DNA of 10,561 bases from Bacteroidota bacterium. Its GTDB lineage: Bacteria > Bacteroidota > Bacteroidia > Flavobacteriales > Flavobacteriaceae. This document shows, in pieces, positions 1-7,070 of this stretch; the first letter of the stretch is position 1; every line of letters begins with the position of its first letter. The notes beneath the pieces are model-generated. The model was not told where the DNA came from, did not search any database, and was given only the letters and a program-made list of their open reading frames with translations. Location: assembly GCA_022601215.1 (NCBI GenBank), contig JAHZIZ010000380.1, positions 1-10,561 on the forward strand. Reading direction: 5' to 3'. The translations under genes were made by a program, and so were the position numbers.

Positions 1-27
1 AACCTCCACTTGGGAGGTTTTTTTTGT
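1..27 (+). terminator. Intrinsic terminator at the left edge
   Basis: An inverted repeat, AACCTCC then GGAGGTT with a short loop, is followed on the + strand by a run of eight T. This fits a rho-independent terminator for a rightward gene lying outside the window. It also sits just past the murA stop on the other strand and could act for both convergent units. Whether a T-run exists in the murA direction cannot be seen, because the window begins at the stem. Confidence 0.75.
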
Positions 28-32
28 CTTTA

Positions 33-1346
33 TTAACTATCAATTCGTGTTATCTTCGCTCCGATGGCTCTTAGACGTTCATCAATGTTTTCATATCCAC
101 GATCAATCTGCTCAATATTATGAATGGTTGAAGTTCCTTTTGCCGACAATGCAGCAATTAACAAGGAAATACCAGCTCTAATATCTGGTGAGACCATCGT
201 TGTAGCCTTCAATTGGGATTCAAAATTATGGCCCATCACCGTTGCACGATGTGGATCACACAAGATAATTCTCGCCCCCATATCGATTAGCTTATCGACA
301 AAGAACAACCTACTCTCGAACATTTTTTGATGAATGAGCACACTACCTTTTGCCTGCGTACATACCACCAAAACTATACTCAGTAAATCAGGTGTAAATC
401 CTGGCCAAGGGGCATCAGCCACCGTAAGTGTCGATCCATCGATATACCCTTGAATCTCATAATTATTTTGCTTTGGGATATAAATATCATCCCCTTTCTT
501 TTCTAAGGATATTCCGAGTTTTCGAAACGTATCAGGAATCAACCCTAAATTTTCCCAACTCACATCCTTAATCGTAATTTCGCTGCGGGTCATCGCTGCA
601 AGCCCAATCCAGCTACCTATCTCAATCATATCTGGCAATACTCGGTGCTGACAACCGCCTAAACTTTCTACGCCCTCGATGGATAACATATTTGAACCAA
701 CGCCACTTATTTTCGCTCCCATAGAATTCAGCATTTTACACAATTGCTGTAAATATGGTTCACAAGCCGCATTATAAATAGTGGTAGTCCCCTTGGCAAG
801 CACAGCTGCCATTACAATATTTGCAGTTCCTGTTACCGAGGCTTGGTCTAGTAACATATAAGTTCCTGTGAGTCCATCAGGAGCTTCTACTCCATAAAAC
901 CGTTCTTCCTTGTTGTAACGAAATTTTGCTCCGAGGTTAATAAAGCCCTCAAAATGAGTATCTAATCTTCTCCTTCCAATTTTATCACCTCCTGGACGTG
1001 GTATATATCCCTTTCCAAATCTAGCTAGCAAAGGTCCAACAATCATAATAGAACCTCTAAGAGAACTTCCCTCCTGTTTAAACAATTCCGATTCTAGGTA
1101 GGACAAATTAATGTCATCACTTTTAAAGGCATATTTTCCTTTTCCTAACTTCTGAATTTTAACCCCTAGATTACCAAGTATGGTAATTAATTTATTGACA
1201 TCGCGAATATCCGGGATGTTTTCTATAATGACTTCTTCAGGAGTTAGAAGTACTGCACAAAGTATTTGAAGGGCCTCATTTTTTGCCCCTTGTGGACGAA
1301 TCTCTCCTTGTAAAGAATGTCCGCCTTCAATTTGAAATGTTCCCAT
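33..1346 (-). CDS. murA: UDP-N-acetylglucosamine 1-carboxyvinyltransferase (MurA), Asp-type active site
   Basis: MurA transfers enolpyruvate from PEP to UDP-GlcNAc, the first committed cytoplasmic step of peptidoglycan synthesis. The 437 residues cover the whole two-lobed EPSP-synthase-like fold (E. coli MurA is 419). Visible family residues are K22-N23 in QGAKNEAL, the loop RPGGDKIGRRR at 117-127, LPDMIEIG at 237-244, D320 in PWPGFTPD, and R390 in PDIRAG. The general-acid cysteine that fosfomycin alkylates (C115 in E. coli) is aspartate here, D121. Asp at this position is known from naturally fosfomycin-insensitive MurA enzymes such as that of Mycobacterium tuberculosis, so intrinsic insensitivity is inferred. 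The ATG start directly precedes the conserved N-terminal strand. It lies 21 nt after the DUF4290 stop, so the two are probably cotranscribed. Confidence 0.96.
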   Translation of the reverse strand: MGTFQIEGGHSLQGEIRPQGAKNEALQILCAVLLTPEEVIIENIPDIRDVNKLITILGNLGVKIQKLGKGKYAFKSDDINLSYLESELFKQEGSSLRGSIMIVGPLLARFGKGYIPRPGGDKIGRRRLDTHFEGFINLGAKFRYNKEERFYGVEAPDGLTGTYMLLDQASVTGTANIVMAAVLAKGTTTIYNAACEPYLQQLCKMLNSMGAKISGVGSNMLSIEGVESLGGCQHRVLPDMIEIGSWIGLAAMTRSEITIKDVSWENLGLIPDTFRKLGISLEKKGDDIYIPKQNNYEIQGYIDGSTLTVADAPWPGFTPDLLSIVLVVCTQAKGSVLIHQKMFESRLFFVDKLIDMGARIILCDPHRATVMGHNFESQLKATTMVSPDIRAGISLLIAALSAKGTSTIHNIEQIDRGYENIDERLRAIGAKITRIDS

Positions 1347-1367
1347 AAGTGTGTTGAATCTGTGGCC

Positions 1368-2018
1368 TTAGTACCGCTTTCTATTTCTGTTATTCTTACC
1401 GTTTCCTTTTTTCCCGCTATTTTGTTGCTTACCACTAAAACGCTTCTTAGTTTTTAACAGTTGTAAGGAATCTGACAGTCCTTCATCACTATCTTTCAAG
1501 TTTATTTTACCATCAGATAGTTCAAAAAGATGTTGAAAGATCACATCGTCCTCAACGGTATCTTTATTCCAGTTTAAGAAACACTTTTTCATGTGATTAG
1601 CAATGGTAATGACCAACCCTTCTTTCATATCTCCATCCTCCCAACTACAAGCCACATCAATCATGCGCTTTATGTTATTACCATAGAATCGATATTTCGG
1701 AAAATTTTGAGGGTAATCTAAAGGCTCAGGACGTTCTGCCAATTCCTCTCGGGAAGGTTTTGGGTAAGGTGATTCTACATCCAGTTTAAAATCTGAAATG
1801 ATAAACAACTGATCCCAAAGCTTATGTTGAAAATCTGGCACATCGCGTAAGTGTGGGTTTAAATTTCCCATTACAGCGATAATACTTTTCGCTTTTTTTG
1901 TACGCTCTTCGATGTTCTCGGTAGCAATGGCTTGATCCACCATTTTTTGAATATGACGTCCATATTCAGGAATAATTAAATGAGGACGTTCTGTATTGTA
2001 TTCTATATTATCTATCAA
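1368..2018 (-). CDS. DUF4290 family protein of unknown function
   Basis: This 216-residue protein matches the Bacteroidetes family DUF4290, recognised from its N-terminal EYNTERPHLIIPEYGRHIQ segment (residues 6-24) and the later region around YPKYRFYGNNIKRMID-like sequence. No function is established. The body is predicted soluble, with no signal peptide or membrane segment. The last 25 or so residues form a low-complexity Lys/Asn/Gly/Arg tail, of the kind often seen in nucleic-acid-binding proteins; that role is inference. The start is TTG at 2016-2018: no ATG lies nearby in frame, and the family begins only a few residues before EYNTER. The gene lies between DUF493 and murA, all leftward, with gaps of 64 and 21 nt. 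From memory this pairing with murA recurs in the phylum, hinting at an envelope-linked or growth-linked role. Confidence 0.85.
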   Translation of the reverse strand: MIDNIEYNTERPHLIIPEYGRHIQKMVDQAIATENIEERTKKAKSIIAVMGNLNPHLRDVPDFQHKLWDQLFIISDFKLDVESPYPKPSREELAERPEPLDYPQNFPKYRFYGNNIKRMIDVACSWEDGDMKEGLVITIANHMKKCFLNWNKDTVEDDVIFQHLFELSDGKINLKDSDEGLSDSLQLLKTKKRFSGKQQNSGKKGNGKNNRNRKRY

Positions 2019-2082
2019 AATTGTAGGTTTAAAAGAGGAAGTCTAAGCTTCGCTGAAGTATAACGAATGCAAAATAGTAAAA

Positions 2083-2373
2083 TTATAGTGAAATAACTCC
2101 TTCCACTTTAGAAACTTCCAAATATTTTTCAATCACTGTGTCTGGAGATTCCATAGTCACCTTTATACTAAGGCTGGTGTAGGTTCCCTTTGAGGAATCA
2201 CGTGTTTGGATTTGGGCATTGGTGCCATCAAAAATAGCCTCAATTTCCGCAATTTTTTCATTACTTGAAGGCACGATAAACTTATACATATAAGGCGCAG
2301 GCCAGTTGGTATCGCCAGCTAATTGCTCTCTCAATCTTTCGTAAAATTCTTTTGGTTTATCCGTACCACTCAT
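2083..2373 (-). CDS. DUF493 / YbeD-like small protein
   Basis: A 96-residue protein of the DUF493 family (E. coli YbeD, 87 residues). YbeD has an ACT-like alpha/beta fold resembling small-molecule-sensing regulatory domains, but its biological role is unclear. Visible hallmarks are the early FYERLREQL helix, the strand YMYKFIVPS (residues 28-36), a helix over EKIAEIEAIF, then TRDSSKGTYTSLSIKVTMES (57-76) and a final helix and strand. The ATG at 2371-2373 gives the usual family length. It is the first gene of a leftward cluster with DUF4290 and murA and faces divergently from the P-loop NTPase gene 79 nt away. A TATCTTTGC promoter box lies 28 nt upstream. Confidence 0.85.
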   Translation of the reverse strand: MSGTDKPKEFYERLREQLAGDTNWPAPYMYKFIVPSSNEKIAEIEAIFDGTNAQIQTRDSSKGTYTSLSIKVTMESPDTVIEKYLEVSKVEGVISL

Positions 2374-2400
2374 GTTATTATGTTCTAAATAAAAAGGAAG

Positions 2401-2409
2401 GCAAAGATA
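2401..2409 (-). promoter_or_regulatory. Bacteroidetes -7 promoter box for the DUF493-DUF4290-murA cluster
   Basis: On the - strand this reads TATCTTTGC, an exact match to the Bacteroidetes -7 pattern TAnnTTTG. It lies 28 nt before the DUF493 start. A TTG lies 13 nt upstream, closer than the usual 19-20, so the -33 part is weak. The 79-bp divergent gap must also carry the promoter for the rightward NTPase-recQ-fmt operon; only a poor match (GATATTTG, 2437-2444) is seen for that. Confidence 0.55.
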
Positions 2410-2452
2410 CGCTTTTCAGTATCAATAAATTGTTCCGATATTTGCAAAAATA

Positions 2453-3025
2453 ATGAGCACACTATTGAAAACGAAACGCATTGTAATTACCGGTGGACCC
2501 GCAACAGGTAAAACCTCTTTGATAGATTTTCTAAACACCCTGGATTACCCATGTTTTCCTGAAATAATTAGAGAATTCACTATAGAAGAAACAGAAGACA
2601 AAGACACTTCCGATTTGCAATCTAACCCTATTGTATTCGCCGACGACTCTTTATCATTCAATCAACGATTAATCGATGGACGAGATAAGCAATACCAAGA
2701 AAGTCTTGCACTAAAGAACGACTTCATTTTTTTCGATCGTGGTCTTCCTGATGTTTTGGCATATATGGATTTCTTTGGCCAAACCTATGAGTCCAATTTC
2801 ACAGATATTTGCCAACGTGCTTCCTATGATAGGGTATTCATTTTACCACCTTGGAAAGAAATATTTGAAGGAGACGGGGAGCGTTATGAAACTTTTGACG
2901 AAGCTTCCCTATTGCATAATCACCTAGTGGAGCGATATACTTTCTTCGGAAATCCTCCTATTGAGGTACCTAAAGGCAGTGTAAAAGAACGAATTGAATT
3001 CATACTTAAAACCCTCGATCTATAG
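2453..3025 (+). CDS. AAA_28-type P-loop NTPase
   Basis: A 190-residue soluble protein with a Walker A motif GGPATGKT at residues 14-21 and a Walker B-like FIFFDRG at 91-97. A kinase-like later section, LPPWKEIFEGDGERYETF (131-148), supplies basic residues that could act as a lid or arginine finger. The overall pattern fits the AAA_28 group of small P-loop NTPases, which includes NadR kinase-like members. Its substrate is not known, and nucleotide or small-molecule kinase activity is inference. The ATG gives a start seven codons before the first beta strand (RIVITGG). The stop is followed 1 nt later by the likely recQ start, so the two should be translationally coupled. It is the first gene of the NTPase-recQ-fmt operon. 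Confidence 0.85.
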   Translation: MSTLLKTKRIVITGGPATGKTSLIDFLNTLDYPCFPEIIREFTIEETEDKDTSDLQSNPIVFADDSLSFNQRLIDGRDKQYQESLALKNDFIFFDRGLPDVLAYMDFFGQTYESNFTDICQRASYDRVFILPPWKEIFEGDGERYETFDEASLLHNHLVERYTFFGNPPIEVPKGSVKERIEFILKTLDL

Positions 3026-3026
3026 T

Positions 3027-4928
3027 TTGACCTCTCCTCATTACATATTACAACATTATTGGGGGTTTGATGCATTTAGACCCTTACAGGAGGAGATTAT
3101 AAAGAGCGTTATTGAGAAGCAAGATACGGTCGCTCTCTTACCTACTGGGGGAGGGAAATCTCTTTGTTTTCAGATTCCAGCTTTGGCGCAAGAGGGAATT
3201 TGTATTGTCATCTCCCCTCTAGTCGCACTAATGACCGACCAAGTAAAGGATTTAAAAGAAAAAGGAATTAAGGCCATGGCTATCACGGGAGGTATTTCGT
3301 ATATCGAACTTAATACACTCCTCGATAATGCCTGCTATGGGAATTATAAATTCCTTTATCTCTCACCCGAACGTTTACAGCAGGAAGTGGTTCAAAATGC
3401 CATCAAACGCATGCCAGTCAATGTAATTGCTGTAGATGAAGCCCACTGTATTTCGCAATGGGGACATGACTTTAGACCTGCATATCAGTCTGTAAAAATA
3501 GTCAAGGAACTCCATCCATTTGTCCCTACCATCGCATTAACTGCTACAGCGACTCCCAAGGTGCTCGATGATACCATGACGCAATTGGAACTAGACGAAC
3601 CTGTTATTTTTAAAAACTCCTTTGTTCGATCCAATATCGCCTACGCAGTTAAGATTGAAGATGACAAGCTTTATCGTGTTGGCCAATTGTTAAACGAAAT
3701 GCTGGGATCTTCTATCATCTATGTTAGAAGTAGAGCTAGTGCAGAAGAGACGAGTAAACATCTAAATCATATAGGATTTGAGAGTACTTTTTATCACGGC
3801 GGACTTACTTCCGAAGAAAAAAAGAAACGACTCAAGCATTGGAAAGAAGAGCGAACCCCTATAATGGTCGCTACCAATGCCTTTGGCATGGGGATAGATC
3901 ATGGGAATGTTCGTCTAGTGATACATATTCAATTGCCGGAAAGTTTGGAAAGTTACTTCCAAGAAGCAGGAAGAGCCGGACGTGATGGTGCCTATGCGAA
4001 AGCTGTCATTGTCTGTAATGGGAATGATAAGCGTTTGGCCCAAAAGCAATTTGTAGATGCTTTACCCACTATTTCCGACATCAAAACTTTGTATAGAAAA
4101 CTCAATAATTATTTCCAAATCTCTTACGGAGAAGGTCGTTTTACCGAGCATAGTTTTAATTTTGTAGATTTTTGCAAAACATACGGGCTTAACACCATGG
4201 TTACCTATAATGGACTAAACACGCTTGATAGGTTAAGTATCCTTCAGTTATCTAAGGAGTTTGGTCGAAAATCCATTTTAACTTTTTTAGTTACATCCTC
4301 GGTGCTTTTGAAGGCATTTGAAAAAAATTCTTCATTCTCAATTGTTGGGAAAACTATATTGAGAATGTATGGAGGAATTTTTGATACACCTAACCCAATA
4401 GATCTCACTCAGATTTCCAAAAAAATGGGGATTCCCATTACTAAAACTATAGATATTCTGAAGGAAATGCAAGGGCAAAATTTATTGGAACTCACGCTTT
4501 TTCAAACCGACGCATCCATCACATTCTTAGTTCCTAGAGAAGATGATAGAACGATTAACCCATTGCGAAAAGACATTGAAGCGGTTACACTCCGGAAGCA
4601 GCAGCAGGTAGACGCAGTCTTTACTTATATCGAAGAGGATTCAATTTGCAGACAATTACAAATGGTTCATTATTTTGGAGAGGAAAATGAAACTCCTTGT
4701 GGCGTTTGTTCTGTATGCGCTTCGGAAATTTCCTCGGGAACAAAAACCGATGATCAACTCATTTCAGAAAAAATTCTTCTATTGCTAAAAGAAACATCTT
4801 TTAGTTCTCGAAGCCTAGTTGAAAACCTTAATTTTGCTGAAGCGGATATCTTACGTGTTTTACAATTGTTACTAGATGCCCAAAAGATCAAACTAAACGC
4901 CATAAACGAATACTACTGCAAGTCATAA
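3027..4928 (+). CDS. recQ: RecQ-family ATP-dependent DNA helicase (short Bacteroidetes form)
   Basis: A 3'-5' superfamily 2 helicase for recombination and fork repair. In the 633-residue product, Walker A PTGGGKS is at 39-45, DEAH at 137-140, the TATAT motif near 173-177, and motif VI QEAGRAGRDG at 312-321. The four zinc-binding cysteines of RecQ are present (C541, C558, C561, C564 in CRQL...YFGE...CGVCSVC). They fall about 220 residues after motif VI instead of about 50 as in E. coli, because a segment of roughly 170 residues, probably winged-helix-like, comes first. No HRDC domain is seen. The chosen start is TTG at 3027, 1 nt after the NTPase stop, giving the family's usual short lead to YWGFDAFRP. 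An earlier in-frame TTG at 2994 would overlap the upstream gene. fmt follows after 5 nt. Confidence 0.93.
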   Translation: MTSPHYILQHYWGFDAFRPLQEEIIKSVIEKQDTVALLPTGGGKSLCFQIPALAQEGICIVISPLVALMTDQVKDLKEKGIKAMAITGGISYIELNTLLDNACYGNYKFLYLSPERLQQEVVQNAIKRMPVNVIAVDEAHCISQWGHDFRPAYQSVKIVKELHPFVPTIALTATATPKVLDDTMTQLELDEPVIFKNSFVRSNIAYAVKIEDDKLYRVGQLLNEMLGSSIIYVRSRASAEETSKHLNHIGFESTFYHGGLTSEEKKKRLKHWKEERTPIMVATNAFGMGIDHGNVRLVIHIQLPESLESYFQEAGRAGRDGAYAKAVIVCNGNDKRLAQKQFVDALPTISDIKTLYRKLNNYFQISYGEGRFTEHSFNFVDFCKTYGLNTMVTYNGLNTLDRLSILQLSKEFGRKSILTFLVTSSVLLKAFEKNSSFSIVGKTILRMYGGIFDTPNPIDLTQISKKMGIPITKTIDILKEMQGQNLLELTLFQTDASITFLVPREDDRTINPLRKDIEAVTLRKQQQVDAVFTYIEEDSICRQLQMVHYFGEENETPCGVCSVCASEISSGTKTDDQLISEKILLLLKETSFSSRSLVENLNFAEADILRVLQLLLDAQKIKLNAINEYYCKS

Positions 4929-4933
4929 ATACG

Positions 4934-5884
4934 ATGAAAAACAACCTCCGAATTATTTTTATGGGAACACCCCATTTTGCCGTCGGCATCCTTGAAAAAC
5001 TACTCGAGGAAAATAAAAATGTAGTGGCTGTCATCACTGCTCCTGATAAACCAGCTGGACGAGGAAGGAAGTTACGGGCTTCAGCCGTTAAAGAATTTGC
5101 TATAGACAAAGGACTCCCAGTCTTACAACCTACCAATTTAAAAAATGAAGATTTTATTGCAGAATTGCAATCGTACGAGGCACATTTACAGATTGTTGTT
5201 GCTTTTAGAATGTTACCAAAAGTAGTATGGGCTATGCCGGCGTTAGGCACTTTTAATTTACATGCCTCTTTGCTTCCACAGTATAGGGGAGCTGCCCCCA
5301 TTAATTGGGCTGTCATTAACGGTGAAAAGAAAACTGGAGTTACTACTTTCTTTATTGATGAAAAAATTGATACGGGTGCAATCATTGCCGCTAAAGAAAT
5401 TGATATAGCAGAAAGGGAAACAGCCGGCACCTTGCACGATAAACTTATGTTACTTGGTAGTGAGTTAGTCGTACAAACTGTAGAACTGATTGAAAATGAT
5501 TCGGCCCAGACAACGGCCCAACCCAAAACAGAGGTGTTCAAAGAAGCTCCGAAACTTCATTCAGAAAATACTCAAATTGATTGGAGACAACCTCTTGAGA
5601 AGATCGATTCCTTTATAAGAGGTCTCGCTCCCTATCCAGTAGCTTGGACGGTATTAGTAAATAACGGTGAAGAGCATAAGGTGAAAATTAGTGACTGTAC
5701 TATAGAATTAGTACCCCACCGAAAAAAGAATGGCAGCATTTTTACCACCAAAAAGGAATTAAAAGTGGCAGTATCTGGTGGCTACCTATATATTAAGGAA
5801 ATGCAACTCCCTGGAAAGCGTAGATTGGAAATTGCAGCTTTGCTTAACGGTTATGATTTTGACGAAGAGGCACAATTCGTGTAA
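4934..5884 (+). CDS. fmt: Methionyl-tRNA formyltransferase
   Basis: Formylates the amino group of methionine on initiator tRNA using 10-formyl-tetrahydrofolate, allowing bacterial translation initiation. The 316 residues match the family length (E. coli 315). The N-terminal Rossmann-like catalytic domain shows FMGTPHFAV at 9-17, the tRNA-contacting loop KPAGRGRKL at 39-47, the formyl-folate signature SLLPQYRGAAPINWA at 112-126, and the catalytic triad N108, H110 and D146. The C-terminal OB-like tRNA-binding domain occupies about 205-316. The ATG at 4934 is 5 nt from the recQ stop, so it is the last gene of the NTPase-recQ-fmt operon. I see no strong intrinsic terminator after it. Confidence 0.96.
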   Translation: MKNNLRIIFMGTPHFAVGILEKLLEENKNVVAVITAPDKPAGRGRKLRASAVKEFAIDKGLPVLQPTNLKNEDFIAELQSYEAHLQIVVAFRMLPKVVWAMPALGTFNLHASLLPQYRGAAPINWAVINGEKKTGVTTFFIDEKIDTGAIIAAKEIDIAERETAGTLHDKLMLLGSELVVQTVELIENDSAQTTAQPKTEVFKEAPKLHSENTQIDWRQPLEKIDSFIRGLAPYPVAWTVLVNNGEEHKVKISDCTIELVPHRKKNGSIFTTKKELKVAVSGGYLYIKEMQLPGKRRLEIAALLNGYDFDEEAQFV

Positions 5885-5933
5885 AGCCTTGGTATCACTC
5901 ATTTCCTTAAAAACGAGCTAAAAGCGGTCGTGT

Positions 5934-5964
5934 TTATTAACAAACCTTCCAAGTTATTAACAAA
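5934..5964. repeat. Two direct repeats TTATTAACAAA, 20 bp apart, upstream of HU
   Basis: TTATTAACAAA occurs at 5934-5944 and again at 5954-5964, an exact 11-bp repeat with a 20-bp period (about two helical turns). It lies 25-55 bp upstream of the -33 element of the HU promoter. This geometry suits a protein bound twice on one DNA face, or an AT-rich upstream activating element. The core resembles a DnaA box (TTATCCACA) with two mismatches, too weak to assign. Confidence 0.5.
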
Positions 5965-5988
5965 AACGGGGATTTCGCCCGCCATTAC

Positions 5989-6018
5989 TTGCGTGGAACG
6001 AGAATCCGATTAAATTTG
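5989..6018 (+). promoter_or_regulatory. Promoter of the HU gene
   Basis: TTG at 5989-5991, a 19-bp spacer and TAAATTTG at 6011-6018 match the Bacteroidetes -33/-7 consensus exactly. The expected transcript start near 6023 leaves an AT-rich leader of about 45 nt before the ATG, with no Shine-Dalgarno sequence. This is one of the best promoters in the window, as expected for an abundant nucleoid protein. Confidence 0.75.
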
Positions 6019-6068
6019 TAGAGCAATTATTAAAAGTTTAACCAACAATTAATTTTAAAAAGTAAACT

Positions 6069-6341
6069 ATGAACAAATCAGATTTAATCGACGGAATGGC
6101 AGAAGATGCCGGAATCACTAAAGCAGCAGCTAAGAAAGCATTAGAGTCTTTCTTAGGAAATGTTGAAGGATCACTTCAAAAAGGAAACAGAGTATCTTTA
6201 GTTGGTTTTGGATCTTGGTCAGTATCTAAAAGAGCTGCAAGAGAAGGAAGAAACCCTCAAACTGGTAAAACTATCAAAATCGCTGCTAAGAACGTTGTAA
6301 AATTCAAAGCAGGTTCAGATTTATCTGGTAGCGTAAACTAA
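6069..6341 (+). CDS. HU-family DNA-binding protein
   Basis: A 90-residue nucleoid protein of the HU/IHF family that binds and bends DNA as a dimer. N-terminal helices span about 3-38. The GFGSW turn is at 46-50, and the DNA-binding beta arm at about 52-73 contains the signature RNPQTGK (61-67) with the intercalating P63. The length is exactly that of typical HU. The start ATG gives the conserved MNKSDLI beginning. Codon choice appears restricted (many GCA, AAA, GGA), typical of strong expression. The gene is monocistronic: own promoter 50 nt upstream and a strong terminator 26 nt downstream. Homodimeric HU is more likely than IHF, but the exact paralogue cannot be told. Confidence 0.96.
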   Translation: MNKSDLIDGMAEDAGITKAAAKKALESFLGNVEGSLQKGNRVSLVGFGSWSVSKRAAREGRNPQTGKTIKIAAKNVVKFKAGSDLSGSVN

Positions 6342-6367
6342 TACGCTTTACCGCTTATAAAGAGTTG

Positions 6368-6400
6368 AAGTCCTGCCCATTTGGGTGGGACTTTTTTTTT
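6368..6400 (+). terminator. Rho-independent terminator after HU
   Basis: An 11-bp stem, AAGTCCTGCCC paired with GGGTGGGACTT (two central G-T wobbles), closes a 4-nt loop ATTT. A run of nine T follows. It lies 26 nt after the HU stop. Confidence 0.92.
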
Positions 6401-6459
6401 ATTGAGGTAGTACCCTTGACGACTATACGTAAACAAAAGCGTGATACATAGGCAAACAA

Positions 6460-6490
6460 TTGGATATTAAAAAATTATTACTTAGATTTA
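6460..6490 (+). promoter_or_regulatory. Putative promoter of yqgE
   Basis: TTG at 6460-6462, a 20-bp spacer and TAGATTTA at 6483-6490 match the Bacteroidetes promoter pattern with one mismatch (final A for G). It lies 19 nt before the yqgE ATG, implying a very short leader. The HU terminator upstream makes a separate promoter necessary. Confidence 0.45.
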
Positions 6491-6509
6491 ATAGACCAAT
6501 CGACACCTT

Positions 6510-7070
6510 ATGATCAGTGTAAAACCAACCAAAGGAGTACTGCTAGTAGCAGAACCTTCTATTATTGGAGATGTTTCCTTTAATAGATCTGTTGTGTTGT
6601 TGGCCGAGCATAACGATAATGGATCCGTTGGATTTATTCTCAACAAGCCGCTCAACTACTGTCTAAAGGACTTTCTTCCTGAAGTAAATTCTAACCTTAA
6701 AGTCTACAATGGTGGTCCCGTAGAACAAGACAATCTATATTTTATTCACAAGGTACCCGAGTTAATCCCGAATAGTATTGAAATATCAAATGGAATTTTT
6801 TGGGGTGGTGACTTTACGACTATTCTCGGAATGTTGGAAAGTAATGAATTGAAGGATGATCAAATTCAATTTTTCCTGGGTTATTCTGGATGGTCTAGTG
6901 AACAATTAACTGAAGAATTGGAGGAGAATAGCTGGGTCGTTACATCCAATGATTCCAAAAACATGATTATTGGAAACTGTTGTGAGAGTTTCTGGAAAGA
7001 AAAGATGATTGAATTTGGAGGAGACTACATGATTTGGTCCAATGCGCCAGAAAATCCTAACTACAATTAA
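6510..7070 (+). CDS. yqgE: YqgE/AlgH family protein
   Basis: A 186-residue member of the UPF0301/DUF179 family, close to E. coli YqgE in length (187). Recognisable segments are the N-terminal GVLLVAEPSI (9-18), GFILNKPL (41-48), YNGGPVEQDNLYFIH (66-80), and FFLGYSGWSSEQL (121-133) followed by W142. The family has a compact fold and no agreed biochemical role; the AlgH name came from alginate regulation in Pseudomonas, which is not expected to apply here. No signal peptide is present, so it is cytoplasmic. It converges on the aminotransferase gene, and the two stop codons overlap within TTAA. Confidence 0.93.
   Translation: MISVKPTKGVLLVAEPSIIGDVSFNRSVVLLAEHNDNGSVGFILNKPLNYCLKDFLPEVNSNLKVYNGGPVEQDNLYFIHKVPELIPNSIEISNGIFWGGDFTTILGMLESNELKDDQIQFFLGYSGWSSEQLTEELEENSWVVTSNDSKNMIIGNCCESFWKEKMIEFGGDYMIWSNAPENPNYN

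Noticed and set aside
124..330. 68-residue forward frame inside murA
   Set aside because: Antisense shadow of murA with no independent evidence.
1244..1435. 63-residue reverse frame across the murA-DUF4290 junction
   Set aside because: Overlaps two real genes in another frame and shows no domain.
2437..2444. GATATTTG as promoter of the NTPase-recQ-fmt operon
   Set aside because: The TA of the consensus is missing at the right distance, no -33 TTG at 19-20 bp, and it ends only 8 nt before the ATG. The operon's promoter remains unidentified.
4888..5541. 217-residue reverse frame opposite fmt
   Set aside because: Lies antisense to the well-supported fmt and the end of recQ; Ser/Ala-rich shadow translation without family features.
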